In this document: piece by piece, positions 1-7,034 of the stretch
Numbering within the stretch: position 1 is the stretch's first letter
Layout of the letters: each line of letters starts with the position of its first letter
Virus record (IMG/VR): IMGVR_UViG_3300021185_000427
Location: 1 to 29,590 of that record
Reading direction: 5' to 3' (one strand)
Source: a virus
DNA length: 29,590 bases
The notes under the pieces: generated by a model
What the model was told of the DNA's origin: nothing
Databases searched by the model: none
What the model saw: only the letters and a program-made list of their open reading frames with translations
Made by a program: the position numbers and the translations under genes

Positions 1-8
1 TTGCTCAT
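1..8 (-). CDS. Start of a gene running off the left edge
   Basis: An ATG at 8-6 reads leftward out of the window. It is preceded by a good ribosome binding site (GAGG, 7 bases before the ATG) that overlaps the end of the upstream gene. Only two full codons are visible (Met-Ser), so nothing can be said about the product. The tight spacing fits the operon style of the whole window. Confidence 0.45.
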
Positions 9-10
9 AT

Positions 11-181
11 TTAATCCTCTATTAAACTATTTATAAGGTTTTTATCTTCTTTTCTCTGGTTTTGTTTCTTTTTATTAGGTACTACCTTGTGATTAAATGG
101 CAGGTCTTTATCCCATAATACTTTATGGTATCTAGTTCTTAGTCTCTTTGACTTTTGCGGCGTTCTTATTTTCTTCGCCAT
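11..181 (-). CDS. Small basic protein, unknown function (56 aa)
   Basis: A short, very Lys/Arg-rich protein beginning MAKKIRTPQKSK, with no recognised domain. I chose the ATG at 181 because GGAG lies a few bases upstream in the minus-strand sequence; an in-frame ATG four codons earlier (193) has weaker support. It overlaps the end of the upstream gene (132-332) by about 50 bases in another frame, so one of the two could be spurious, but both have plausible starts and the overlap style is common here. The high positive charge suggests contact with nucleic acid or acidic protein; this is a guess. Confidence 0.5.
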   Translation of the reverse strand: MAKKIRTPQKSKRLRTRYHKVLWDKDLPFNHKVVPNKKKQNQRKEDKNLINSLIED

Positions 182-332
182 CTTCATCTCCATCCCAATT
201 TAATTCTGTCATTGACTTCTGTTTAACTTTTTGATTTTTCTTACCAAAGATGGCATCATAGTTATCCAAATATTTTTTACTCGTCACCTTTGTCTGTATA
301 CTGTCTCCAGTTACATCATTCTTTGTTACCAA
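132..332 (-). CDS. Small hydrophilic protein, unknown function (66 aa)
   Basis: No family recognised. The N-terminal half is mixed and polar, and the C-terminal third is very acidic, then Lys-rich. The frame is open back to an ATG at 365, but that start has no ribosome binding site. I prefer the TTG at 332, which lies 10 bases after AGGAG and overlaps the stop of the upstream gene (TTGGTAA), a typical coupled junction. It overlaps the next small gene at its 3' end. Confidence 0.5.
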   Translation of the reverse strand: MVTKNDVTGDSIQTKVTSKKYLDNYDAIFGKKNQKVKQKSMTELNWDGDEDGEENKNAAKVKETKN

Positions 333-496
333 TTGTGTATTACTCCTGACATGATAAAGAAGCATGTTATAAAATTAACTAGTACTATTATAGTTCTAAT
401 CAGTGCAATAACATCTGCTTCTTTATTAGATTTACCTTCTTTTTCTCCAAGTGATTTGGCCCAAAGTCTCCAAGCCTTACTTAGTATTCCAAACAA
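326..496 (-). CDS. Small membrane protein of marine T4-like type (56 aa)
   Basis: This short frame contains WRLWAKSLGEKEGK, then an acidic-basic linker, then a hydrophobic segment of about 20 residues (IRTIIVLVNFITCFFIMSGV) and a short C-terminal tail. That looks like one membrane helix with a charged N-terminal cytoplasmic part. I recall similar short proteins from marine T4-like phages but could not check. There is no ATG start. A TTG at 496, eight bases after GAGG, is the best choice, and another TTG at 502 is possible. It overlaps the stop of the upstream gene by 20 bases and the next gene by 7. The function is unknown. Confidence 0.6.
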   Translation of the reverse strand: MFGILSKAWRLWAKSLGEKEGKSNKEADVIALIRTIIVLVNFITCFFIMSGVIHNW

Positions 497-680
497 TTTC
501 AATGCCTCGGCTAACTAATTCATTTTGGCATTTCTGTTTAATCTTAGGCTTACCATTAGAACTATTGATGTAATCAAACAATTCTTGCTTGGGGGTTGAC
601 TTCATATAGAAGTTTTCTGTTTTATTCTTTCCAGTTTTTTTATCTCTTATGGTTTGAGATGGTTTAAATTTTATTGGCAT
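477..680 (-). CDS. Conserved small phage protein, unknown function (67 aa)
   Basis: A basic protein starting MPIKFKPSQTIRDKKTGK and ending in a segment rich in Lys and Glu (KPKIKQKCQNELVSRG). The overall pattern matches a short protein common in marine T4-like phages, where it is annotated as hypothetical; this is from memory, not a search. It follows the upstream gene after two bases, so translation is probably coupled. Confidence 0.7.
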   Translation of the reverse strand: MPIKFKPSQTIRDKKTGKNKTENFYMKSTPKQELFDYINSSNGKPKIKQKCQNELVSRGIEIVWNTK

Positions 681-682
681 TT

Positions 683-1273
683 TTATATACTCACAAATCT
701 TATATTAGGATATCCTTTCATTATTTTATTACGCTCTTCTACCCAGTGATTTCTCGGAGTAGAATTTTCGTAACCCTTAGTATTTATATATATGTTATCG
801 TGACCCACTCCATCAAAACCTAATAAGTAGATTTCATTGTATAGACCCGATTCACATGCTATTTTCAAAGCTCTTGACCCACTAGATATATCCTCATCTA
901 AAATAGGAATTACTTTATCTTTATCTTCAACGTGTGTAATATAGATAGCTCTTTCTGTACCTCTTATAACACATTTATCTTTTCTTGAATTATAAACTAA
1001 TGGTAGTTCATACTCTGACTCATACTGTAACATAGTAACTAGATTACCAACTGCTGCAGTAGGTATTGTACTCCACTCATTAAAATAACAAGTATTATCT
1101 TTACAATATCCTGACTCATATATAATATGTTGCATGTATATATCAACACATACCAAGAAATCTATATCTTCGTTATATGCACCATTGCATCCATATACAT
1201 GTGCATCAGGAAATGACTTTCTATAATCCGTATTCTTTCTGGATAATCCATTTCCTAATATAACTGCCTTCAT
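683..1273 (-). CDS. MptE/DUF115- or CST-like Rossmann-fold enzyme, possible glycosyltransferase
   Basis: The protein (196 aa) begins with a nucleotide-binding-like strand-loop (MKAVILGNGLSRK), then a YGCNGAY segment. Near residue 130 it has SSGSRALKIACESG followed by IYLLGFDG. This order (GNGxS at the N-terminus, a C-N motif, then S-G-x-x-A...G-F-D) resembles the sialyltransferase-like fold of Campylobacter CST enzymes and the DUF115/MptE group. Family assignment is inference from motifs. A possible role is sugar transfer onto host surface glycans or phage components. The start ATG overlaps the stop of the upstream HAD gene (TAATG), so the two are likely made together. Confidence 0.5.
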   Translation of the reverse strand: MKAVILGNGLSRKNTDYRKSFPDAHVYGCNGAYNEDIDFLVCVDIYMQHIIYESGYCKDNTCYFNEWSTIPTAAVGNLVTMLQYESEYELPLVYNSRKDKCVIRGTERAIYITHVEDKDKVIPILDEDISSGSRALKIACESGLYNEIYLLGFDGVGHDNIYINTKGYENSTPRNHWVEERNKIMKGYPNIRFVSI

Positions 1274-1854
1274 TAGATTTCGCCTACTATATGCTTATAG
1301 ATATCTTTCCATTTCCAATACCTTGGAATATCACCTTCATAATAAGCATTATGTTCATGAGCCACAAGGATTGAATTAAGACCAAATCTCTTTCCAACTT
1401 CTGCATTCTCTACTTTATCTTCTACCCAGAAGCATTCTGTGCCTTCATACTGTTTTAGTACTTCATCTTTATCCGCACCACATGCAAGGTAGATATAATC
1501 ATCAAATAATTCTTTTCCAAAAAGTAATTCTAAGTTTTGTGTTCTTAATCTTTGAGCATACTTATTATCACTTAAAGATGTAATACAGTGAAACCTATAA
1601 CCATGTAACATATTAAGTCTTTTCATGTAATAGACTGCATCTCTTAATGGTGGTAAGAAAGCAATTGCGGCAGACTCATTAAACTCTTGAACACATTTCT
1701 TACTAAACTCTTTGGTTAAGTTAAATCTTTTTGCGACATTGTATTCGTTATACTTACTTGTAGGATATCCCTTATGGTTCATCCATTGTGTAAATGAATA
1801 TTCCCAGTCGCAGAGAACTCCATCACAATCTACTAATATTATATTTTCTTTCAT
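1273..1854 (-). CDS. HAD-superfamily hydrolase, 5'(3')-deoxyribonucleotidase-like (193 aa)
   Basis: The HAD motifs are clear: LVDCDGVL with nucleophile D9 and D11, a motif II Ser/Thr at about residue 92-93 in ITSLSDN, a Lys near residue 129, and an acidic motif IV at WVEDK (about residue 146). A cap-like insertion lies between motifs I and II. The pattern fits the nucleotidase group that removes phosphate from deoxynucleoside monophosphates, consistent with pool control in a phage that also carries NrdAB and ThyX; the exact substrate cannot be read from sequence. The frame is open to 1905, but the ATG at 1854 has GGAG five bases before it and avoids overlap with the upstream gene. Confidence 0.75.
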   Translation of the reverse strand: MKENIILVDCDGVLCDWEYSFTQWMNHKGYPTSKYNEYNVAKRFNLTKEFSKKCVQEFNESAAIAFLPPLRDAVYYMKRLNMLHGYRFHCITSLSDNKYAQRLRTQNLELLFGKELFDDYIYLACGADKDEVLKQYEGTECFWVEDKVENAEVGKRFGLNSILVAHEHNAYYEGDIPRYWKWKDIYKHIVGEI

Positions 1855-1870
1855 CTTTTCTCCAAACATC

Positions 1871-2089
1871 TTAATGAAAGACCTTCTCCTTGCCATTAAT
1901 AACAAGGTGGTCTATATGTACGTTTTCTCTTGGGTCCATAATGTTATGTTCTACTAACATATCACATAGTTTATCCCAAGCATCTACATCTTTACTTATT
2001 GCTAGTTCCACCATTTCTGGTAGTGGTAATGGTAGATGAACTTCACAATCTTCCTTTCTAACTAATCTTCCTACTATTTTATTTTTCAT
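1871..2089 (-). CDS. Hypothetical protein (72 aa), first gene after a promoter
   Basis: No family recognised. It has a basic start (MKNKIVGRLVRKED), a Pro-Leu-rich stretch (LPLPLPEM), then a mostly helical acidic middle. It is the first gene after the promoter at 2113-2141, with a predicted leader of about 17 bases that carries a weak AAGAG-type ribosome binding site. It probably shares a message with the HAD gene downstream. Confidence 0.65.
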   Translation of the reverse strand: MKNKIVGRLVRKEDCEVHLPLPLPEMVELAISKDVDAWDKLCDMLVEHNIMDPRENVHIDHLVINGKEKVFH

Positions 2090-2112
2090 AATTTTCTCTT
2101 TTCTATAGTACT

Positions 2113-2141
2113 ATTATACTACATAAATAGTTGCTTGTAAA
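2113..2141 (-). promoter_or_regulatory. Sigma70-like promoter P1
   Basis: On the minus strand TTTACA (2141-2136) is followed by 17 bases and TATAAT (2118-2113), with GTAG just before the -10 box. It drives the operon that starts at 2089. The same design recurs in front of seven other genes. Confidence 0.85.
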
Positions 2142-2160
2142 GTGTTTTTTTAAATTATTT

Positions 2161-2622
2161 TTAAAAATTACCATCGGCTCTATCTATAGTTTGTATTACT
2201 GGAGTCCCTCTTGACTTCCACATATCAACTACTTGATTTCTATCATCAAACACTAAATCTATTTTACCGAATTCTTTTTCTACAGTATCTGCAGTTTCTG
2301 CCTTGAAAAGAGCATCTTGTATGAAACAGTCATCTGGTCTCATAAAGATAATTGGTTGCTCTATTCCAATAAAGTTTTGAATTTGTTGAGTAGTTATAGG
2401 TCTTTCCCTATTCATTCTTGCTGTAAAGAATACTACTACATCACCAGCATCGTGGTGTTCTTTGGCTTTATCACAGACCCATTGTATTGGTGTATCATGT
2501 ATTGCATTCTCTCTAAACTTTACCCAATCTTTTTGTTGAGTGCCGTCTACGAAATGCCTTCTATGGTTTACATCTACAATGGTTCCGTCTACATCAAATA
2601 CTATAAATTTCTTCTCTTTCAT
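2161..2622 (-). CDS. Polynucleotide 3'-phosphatase-like HAD enzyme (PseT C-terminal domain)
   Basis: The 153-aa protein has HAD motif I FDVDGT (D10, D12), a TAR motif at T67-R69, an Arg at 95, a Lys at 107 and a C-terminal block DDRNQVVDMW (D126, D127). The C-terminal block closely matches what I remember of the phosphatase domain of T4 polynucleotide kinase/phosphatase (IDDRTQVVEMW). Only the phosphatase domain is present; the N-terminal kinase P-loop of PseT is absent. The likely role is to remove 3'-phosphates from nicked nucleic acid, making 3'-OH ends for ligases. It is a single-gene unit with its own promoter, whose -10 box is only six bases from the ATG. Confidence 0.8.
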   Translation of the reverse strand: MKEKKFIVFDVDGTIVDVNHRRHFVDGTQQKDWVKFRENAIHDTPIQWVCDKAKEHHDAGDVVVFFTARMNRERPITTQQIQNFIGIEQPIIFMRPDDCFIQDALFKAETADTVEKEFGKIDLVFDDRNQVVDMWKSRGTPVIQTIDRADGNF

Positions 2623-2628
2623 AATACT

Positions 2629-2657
2629 ATTATACTACAAAAGAAAAGAAATGTAAA
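2629..2657 (-). promoter_or_regulatory. Sigma70-like promoter P2, predicted leaderless transcript
   Basis: TTTACA (2657-2652), 17 bases, GTAG immediately before TATAAT (2634-2629). The expected start of transcription, about seven bases after the -10 box, falls on the A of the ATG at 2622, so there is no room for a ribosome binding site. Confidence 0.85.
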
Positions 2658-2661
2658 GTGT

Positions 2662-2871
2662 TTATTTAAAATATTTTAATAACATTTCAAGTTTATCGTG
2701 ATATTCTGCCATTAACCCTAGTTCTTTTTCTAGTGTTTCCATTTGGTCTGAATGTTCGCCAACAGATACTTGATTACTTAAGATGATTTCGGCATTCATT
2801 TTATGTTTTTCTGCCTGTGCTTCCATATACTTCATAGAAGTCGCTACCATTTGGTCTCTAAAGTTTTTCAT
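2662..2871 (-). CDS. Conserved small phage protein, unknown function (69 aa)
   Basis: A short, probably helical protein: MKNFRDQMVATSMKYMEAQ, then a hydrophobic-polar middle and C-terminal LLKYFK. It resembles a hypothetical protein frequent in marine T4-like phages (from memory). I chose the ATG at 2871 because GGGAG lies just upstream, at the 3' end of the exonuclease gene; the frame is open to 2988 but that part would sit inside the exonuclease gene. The two genes overlap slightly or abut, which suggests coupled expression. Confidence 0.7.
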   Translation of the reverse strand: MKNFRDQMVATSMKYMEAQAEKHKMNAEIILSNQVSVGEHSDQMETLEKELGLMAEYHDKLEMLLKYFK

Positions 2872-2875
2872 ATTA

Positions 2876-3568
2876 TTATCTCCCGAATATATTTTCCATG
2901 CGTTTTTCTTTTTGATACTGTTTAATAGTATCCCATAATTTATCAGTCCAGTTATCTCTGTGCTCGATAAAAACTTGTGGGTCTTCATTATCTACTGCAA
3001 TCATAATTACTAATTGAGTAATAGGAACCCCTGTTCGTTCTTCCCACATAATTGCATACGCTGCACATTGTAAGAAGTATCCAGTAATCCATTCTTTCTT
3101 TTTAGGTTTACGGGAAGTTTTATAATCAACTATTGAATTTACACCATTCCATACACCAACACAGTCTACTCTACCAGCTAGTCCTAAGTGTGTAGAATAT
3201 AAAGGTGCTTCTTGAGCATATACTTTATCTAGGTTATTATCTAGTATGTGTTTTACATCTTGAAATGATTGAATAATATGTGGCATATAACCTTCGGTAT
3301 AGTTCGGATCATTATCTACATACTTTTCAAGTATCGCGTGGACGGCTGTACCTCTTGAAGAAGCAACTCTACTAATCTTGTTTGCCTCTTCTTCCCCTAC
3401 TCGCGCTCTCCACGCTTGTATGGCCTCTCTACTTAATATAGAAAGAACAGTTGTAACACTGGGAAGTTGGTTACCGTCCGGCGTCTTATATACCCTTCCT
3501 TTCCCTTCGGAAGTGGTCGCTGTTAAGTCACTATAACCTAAATCAACTGGTTCATGTATAAAATTCAT
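2876..3568 (-). CDS. PD-(D/E)XK exonuclease, RecB/Cas4/MGME1-like
   Basis: A 230-aa nuclease. Visible landmarks are RGTAVHAILE (H77), E120, GRVDCVG (D135), VDYK (D148, K150), and a QxxxY-type helix (Q167, Y171). This order is typical of the PDDEXK_1 group, which includes RecB nuclease domains, Cas4 and mitochondrial MGME1. The probable role is degradation or end-processing of single-stranded DNA during phage replication, recombination or host DNA breakdown. It overlaps phoH by four bases (ATGA), so the genes form one operon. Confidence 0.85.
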   Translation of the reverse strand: MNFIHEPVDLGYSDLTATTSEGKGRVYKTPDGNQLPSVTTVLSILSREAIQAWRARVGEEEANKISRVASSRGTAVHAILEKYVDNDPNYTEGYMPHIIQSFQDVKHILDNNLDKVYAQEAPLYSTHLGLAGRVDCVGVWNGVNSIVDYKTSRKPKKKEWITGYFLQCAAYAIMWEERTGVPITQLVIMIAVDNEDPQVFIEHRDNWTDKLWDTIKQYQKEKRMENIFGR

Positions 3569-4254
3569 AATTTCCCCTGGTCTACTAAGTCTTTTGTCAT
3601 TAAGAAATCTCGCACTAGGCCTGACCTTACAATGTCATTCCAAGTAAAATCAATAATATCAAAGTACTTCATGTGTTTAAGAATGTAAAGGAAACCATTA
3701 AGGCCTTCTTTATCTTTCTCCGTTTTAAAATCTGATTGGTAATGGTCACCACATACTAGAATTTTAGTATTATTACCAAGTCTTGTTATAACCGAACATA
3801 ATTCGTGGTAGTTACAATTCTGTGCTTCATCAATTATAATGATTGCATTCTGAATAGTTAATCCCCTTATATAAGAAGTTGTTAAGTATTCAATGCTTTT
3901 CATTGTAACTAACTTATCCCATGCAGTAGGGTCTTCAAATAGTTCGGTTGTAATTGCCTTATATGGTGCCTTATAAGCTTCTTCTTTTTCTTCCTGAGTG
4001 CCTGGTAAGAATCCCATATCTCTAGTCGGTACTGCTGACCGAACAAAGATTATCTTTTCATAGTTCGAACTTTTATCCAAGACTTCTTCTAGTGCCAGAT
4101 AAGATGCAATGAATGTTTTACCCGTACCTGCTGCACCTATGAGAGCCAGATTCTGGCCTGACTTATAAGAATCAAATACTTTCTTTTGATTTGCAGTAAG
4201 AGGTTCTCTTGTGTGTAGATGTTCTAGTCTTAACTTTGCTGGTAGTTTATTCAT
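3565..4254 (-). CDS. phoH: PhoH-like P-loop ATPase
   Basis: The 229-aa protein carries Walker A GAAGTGKT (K46, T47) and Walker B IIIIDEAQN (D142, E143), followed by RLGNNTKILVCGDHYQSD, which is typical of PhoH. The length is usual for the ATPase domain alone. PhoH proteins are RecD-like ATPases, common in marine phages, with a poorly defined role in RNA or phosphate-stress metabolism. The gene overlaps its neighbours on both sides by four bases. No Pho-box-like repeat is obvious upstream, so direct phosphate control is not supported by this sequence. Confidence 0.92.
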   Translation of the reverse strand: MNKLPAKLRLEHLHTREPLTANQKKVFDSYKSGQNLALIGAAGTGKTFIASYLALEEVLDKSSNYEKIIFVRSAVPTRDMGFLPGTQEEKEEAYKAPYKAITTELFEDPTAWDKLVTMKSIEYLTTSYIRGLTIQNAIIIIDEAQNCNYHELCSVITRLGNNTKILVCGDHYQSDFKTEKDKEGLNGFLYILKHMKYFDIIDFTWNDIVRSGLVRDFLMTKDLVDQGKL

Positions 4255-4499
4255 TTTGTTTTAATGTTCTTATGTAATGATTTAGGAATATTTGATTTAA
4301 TCTTATCCTGTACTTCTTTCCAGCCATCACCAGCCTTCTGTAATGCTCCTTGAGTACCTTTAGATACGATAGCAGGTGCACCTACTTTTTGTACATTTTC
4401 TGGATTATCTTTTAAATATTCTTGTAAAGAAGCCCAACTCATAAAGACTGTTTCCACATCTTCACCAGTTTTTTTATTTATGATATCATACAGAGGCAT
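4251..4499 (-). CDS. Small conserved phage protein with FmdB-like N-terminus (82 aa)
   Basis: It begins MPLYDIINKKTGEDVE, reminiscent of the start of FmdB-type zinc ribbon proteins (MPxYDF...), but the Cys pairs are absent, so zinc binding is not expected. The C-terminal half is rich in Lys and Gly. I chose the ATG at 4499; the frame is open to 4601, but that extension lies inside the upstream gene. It overlaps the upstream gene by 14 bases and phoH by four. Function unknown. Confidence 0.65.
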   Translation of the reverse strand: MPLYDIINKKTGEDVETVFMSWASLQEYLKDNPENVQKVGAPAIVSKGTQGALQKAGDGWKEVQDKIKSNIPKSLHKNIKTK

Positions 4500-5061
4500 A
4501 ATTAAACCACTCTGGTATATTTCTTTTAGTCCAATCCATTTTGAATCTCTCTTGTTTTGTGTGATAAAAATTTCTATATGATTGTACAGCATCGGTGCCA
4601 CCTAAACCATGTACTACACATTCTGGGTTTGAACCCATTGCAAGTTTGAAGTGTGTTCTACCACCTGCTCTATTAATATTGTTTGGCATTGTTTTTAATA
4701 TATTTCTTAATTTAGTATCGGTTGAATGTACTTTACCATACCTATATGTATACTCGTCACAAAGGGCAATAAAATGGTCATAGTGCCAAGAATAATTACA
4801 ACAAGACTCGCGAGACCATACTGTACATGGATGGTTATGATGAACCGCCTTGTATAGTATATCTTCTCTTATGTCGGAAAGTTTGTAATATTTTAGAATT
4901 CTTTTACCTGACTTAGATGGTCTTTTTTCTATAGTGCCATCAAGCATTCTATGGACTGTAGATAACATCTGTGCTGATTCTACAATCATTTTTACTACGT
5001 GTTTGTCACACTGGTCTTGTGCTGCTTTGATAGGGTCTTCGTTTAAAATAAATATATTCAT
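4486..5061 (-). CDS. Conserved phage protein with CDKHVVKM motif, unknown function
   Basis: A 191-aa protein with a characteristic N-terminus: MNIFILNEDPIKAAQ then CDKHVVKMIVESAQML. Further on it has HHNHPCTVWSRES and a conserved Trp/His-rich middle. I recognise this pattern from many phages and some large viruses, where it is annotated as hypothetical. The clustered Cys, His and Asp residues suggest a metal-binding or enzymatic centre; this is inference. It is the first gene of the PhoH operon, behind promoter P3 with a leader of about 30 bases that has no clear ribosome binding site. Confidence 0.75.
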   Translation of the reverse strand: MNIFILNEDPIKAAQDQCDKHVVKMIVESAQMLSTVHRMLDGTIEKRPSKSGKRILKYYKLSDIREDILYKAVHHNHPCTVWSRESCCNYSWHYDHFIALCDEYTYRYGKVHSTDTKLRNILKTMPNNINRAGGRTHFKLAMGSNPECVVHGLGGTDAVQSYRNFYHTKQERFKMDWTKRNIPEWFNYASV

Positions 5062-5099
5062 AGTATAATTTGGTTTACTTTTTTCTTTATATGAGTACT

Positions 5100-5128
5100 A
5101 TTATACTATATATTGAATGAAAAGTAAA
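5100..5128 (-). promoter_or_regulatory. Sigma70-like promoter P3
   Basis: TTTACT (5128-5123), 17 bases, TATAAT (5105-5100), with ATAG before the -10 box. It drives the operon 5061-2662. Its -35 element directly follows a hairpin that could terminate the upstream operon. Confidence 0.8.
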
Positions 5129-5159
5129 CCCCTTTTTAAAATTAATTTCGCAAAGGGGT
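5128..5159 (-). terminator. Possible intrinsic terminator between the rnh and phoH operons
   Basis: Two perfectly complementary 8-base arms (5152-5159 and 5128-5135, ACCCCTTT with AAAGGGGT) flank a 16-base AT-rich loop. Reading on the minus strand, the hairpin is followed by TTTACTTTT, a T-rich tail that is also the -35 box of promoter P3. It lies 19 bases after the last gene of the upstream operon. The loop is long and the T run is broken, so strength is uncertain. Confidence 0.45.
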
Positions 5160-5177
5160 CACTTCATAACCTCCTAC

Positions 5178-5336
5178 TTAACTGGCTTGCTGCATAAATC
5201 GAATTGTTTCTGTTATATAATCTGCTTTCTTTTGCATCTTATATGCCAAATCTGATTTACCTTTCTTTAATAATCTCTTCTGATAGTATAATGTCTCACG
5301 TTTATCACGCTTTAGACGTTCAATTTCTTTACTCAT
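5178..5336 (-). CDS. Small helical, charged protein (52 aa), unknown function
   Basis: MSKEIERLKRDKRETLYY continues in a Lys/Glu-rich pattern that looks like one long helix or coiled coil. The ATG at 5336 has a very good AAGGAG six bases before it; the frame is open further upstream without such a signal. It is the last gene of the operon that begins at 7025, and a possible terminator follows. No family recognised. Confidence 0.7.
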   Translation of the reverse strand: MSKEIERLKRDKRETLYYQKRLLKKGKSDLAYKMQKKADYITETIRFMQQAS

Positions 5337-5385
5337 AAACAGCTCCTTAAAATAAGTTGAAATTAAAACCATCATATAAATCACT

Positions 5386-5811
5386 CTACTTCGTTATCAA
5401 ACCAGGAAATGCATCCTGACAAAGCTTCTTAGTGATGCCAGTAAACTTCATCTTCTTGTCTTTCGCCAATACTAGCATTTCAGCCTCTGAAGCATGTAAG
5501 GACTCCAATAGCTGAATAAACATTGTTTCTCTTTTAATAGGGTTGACTGCGCGGCCAGTTGGGCCGTTAAAGAAAAATTTAAACTTAGTGTATCTTTTCT
5601 CTAATCTGGAAATGTTTTTACCCATAGGAGCATCGTCAGGCTCATAAGGTGGTGGGCCTTTGGGTAAGAGACAAGTAATTGTCTCGTCATAGTTAATTCT
5701 AATTAAGTCCTTCATTGCTGGACTTTGATTTGCTCTTAGATAAGCAACTCTTTCTTTTTTAGTTTTTAATTTACTTGCTTCAGTAAATATCTCACTTAGT
5801 AATCTTTTCAT
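5386..5811 (-). CDS. DUF6433-like conserved phage protein (141 aa)
   Basis: The sequence pattern (early KTKKERVAYLRANQSPAM, then LLPKGPPPYEPDDAP, later LLESLHASEAEMLVLAKDKK and GITKKLCQDAFPGLI) matches a protein found across marine T4-like phages, which I know as DUF6433; the family number is from memory. No catalytic motif is visible. The start overlaps the end of the RNase H gene by 20 bases. Its N-terminus ends in FTE|A, slightly similar to the leader sequences described in the findings, but it lies outside that cluster. Confidence 0.75.
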   Translation of the reverse strand: MKRLLSEIFTEASKLKTKKERVAYLRANQSPAMKDLIRINYDETITCLLPKGPPPYEPDDAPMGKNISRLEKRYTKFKFFFNGPTGRAVNPIKRETMFIQLLESLHASEAEMLVLAKDKKMKFTGITKKLCQDAFPGLITK

Positions 5812-6667
5812 TGTTGTAAAATTCCTCCACTACTTCAATCAATAATTTGCATCTTTTCTTAATAAGATAATTCAGAACTTTCATCCTCATAGGAAGTTTC
5901 TGTTCGTTATAGTTATTTATAATACTTTCTTGAATGTCCTCAGGGATTTCAGTTAAGTCTATAAGTTTTTTATTTCTTTGATAATTTCTAAATAACTCTT
6001 CTGGCATAATTCTTCTTAGGTCTTCTGCATTATTTATCCATTCATCAATTCTAGTTTGTCTTAGTGGTGTTTGTTTTGCACCTTCCGTAATAAAGGTATC
6101 ATCATTAGATAATACATTTGGAATTCCATCACCACCATCGCCTCTAAAGATATGATTCCAAAGATATGTTACTGGATTTTCATCTAATACTTGTTTCTTT
6201 TGAATAGGTGAGAATTGTTTAACATTCTTATATCTCTGTAGTTGAATAAAGTCTTTATCTGATGAAACAATCATTACTGGTTCATGTTGACCAAACTCTT
6301 GGGTTTGCATGGCAAGAGTACCGATGATATCATCTGCCTCACAACCTTCCATATGTAATACTTTATAAGGTAAGTTCTCAGCAATCTCTTCTCTTACTAG
6401 ATTAAGTATTCTAAAGATTTCATTCCAATCAGTGCCCGTATCTTCACTACGACCCTTTCTACGATTTGCCTTATACTCTGGAAAGTACTTTCTTCGCCAA
6501 GTATTCATGCCGTCAGCACAGATTACCATCTGTCCGTATTCATCACGGTATCTTTTATTATACATTCTAATACTGTTCAGTATCATATGCCTTATCATAT
6601 CTTCATCATTTAATTTTTGCACTATGATGTTTGATAGTGCGATCTGACTATAATCAAGTAGTATCAT
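5792..6667 (-). CDS. rnh: T4 RNase H-type 5'-3' exonuclease (FEN family)
   Basis: The 291-aa protein starts MILLDYSQIALSN with the first active-site Asp at D5. It continues with acidic clusters typical of flap/5' nucleases: ICADG, EGCEADD, SSDKDFIQL and GDGGDGIPN. In T4 this enzyme removes RNA primers and 5' flaps on the lagging strand. I chose the ATG at 6667: the frame is open to 6790, but that part is encoded inside the upstream gene and is unlike the family. The genes overlap by 14 bases, and the ribosome binding site (AGGAAG) is rather far from this ATG. Confidence 0.88.
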   Translation of the reverse strand: MILLDYSQIALSNIIVQKLNDEDMIRHMILNSIRMYNKRYRDEYGQMVICADGMNTWRRKYFPEYKANRRKGRSEDTGTDWNEIFRILNLVREEIAENLPYKVLHMEGCEADDIIGTLAMQTQEFGQHEPVMIVSSDKDFIQLQRYKNVKQFSPIQKKQVLDENPVTYLWNHIFRGDGGDGIPNVLSNDDTFITEGAKQTPLRQTRIDEWINNAEDLRRIMPEELFRNYQRNKKLIDLTEIPEDIQESIINNYNEQKLPMRMKVLNYLIKKRCKLLIEVVEEFYNNEKITK

Positions 6668-7025
6668 TATCTGGTTCTTCTTCCTTAGGCGACGATTGTG
6701 CCTGTTGCATTTTTTTAATTTTAATATAGAGTTTATCCATATCTTTCTGTAAACTATGGGGTAAGTCAATGTATCTAAGTAGCATTGCATAAATCATATT
6801 TGCAATTACAAATGCATCTCTACTTTCACAATATTGTTCATCACGAATATCAAAGCCTTCTAACCAGCCTAAATCCATATCTAATACTTCATACTCTATC
6901 ATATTTAATAAGTGCTGAGATATTTCCATAGATTCTTGTGTGATAGTATCAATCACTGATGGATGACTACCATCTGAGTCTATTGTTATTTCTTTTCCTG
7001 TCGGAAACTGTATTAACTTTCCCAT
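6654..7025 (-). CDS. Hypothetical acidic protein (123 aa), first gene of the rnh operon
   Basis: It starts MGKLIQFPTGKEITIDSDGS, has a largely helical acidic middle, then a Lys-rich stretch and a very acidic tail. It resembles unnamed marine T4-like phage proteins found beside rnh (from memory). The -10 box of its promoter ends nine bases before the ATG, so the message should have a leader of about three bases or none. Confidence 0.7.
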   Translation of the reverse strand: MGKLIQFPTGKEITIDSDGSHPSVIDTITQESMEISQHLLNMIEYEVLDMDLGWLEGFDIRDEQYCESRDAFVIANMIYAMLLRYIDLPHSLQKDMDKLYIKIKKMQQAQSSPKEEEPDNDTT

Positions 7026-7034
7026 AATATGTAT

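Noticed and set aside
231-518. Plus-strand frame of 95 codons with a hydrophobic start
   Set aside because: It lies opposite three minus-strand frames that look like real coupled genes, including a good membrane protein. It has no clear promoter or ribosome binding site and would be the only plus-strand gene.
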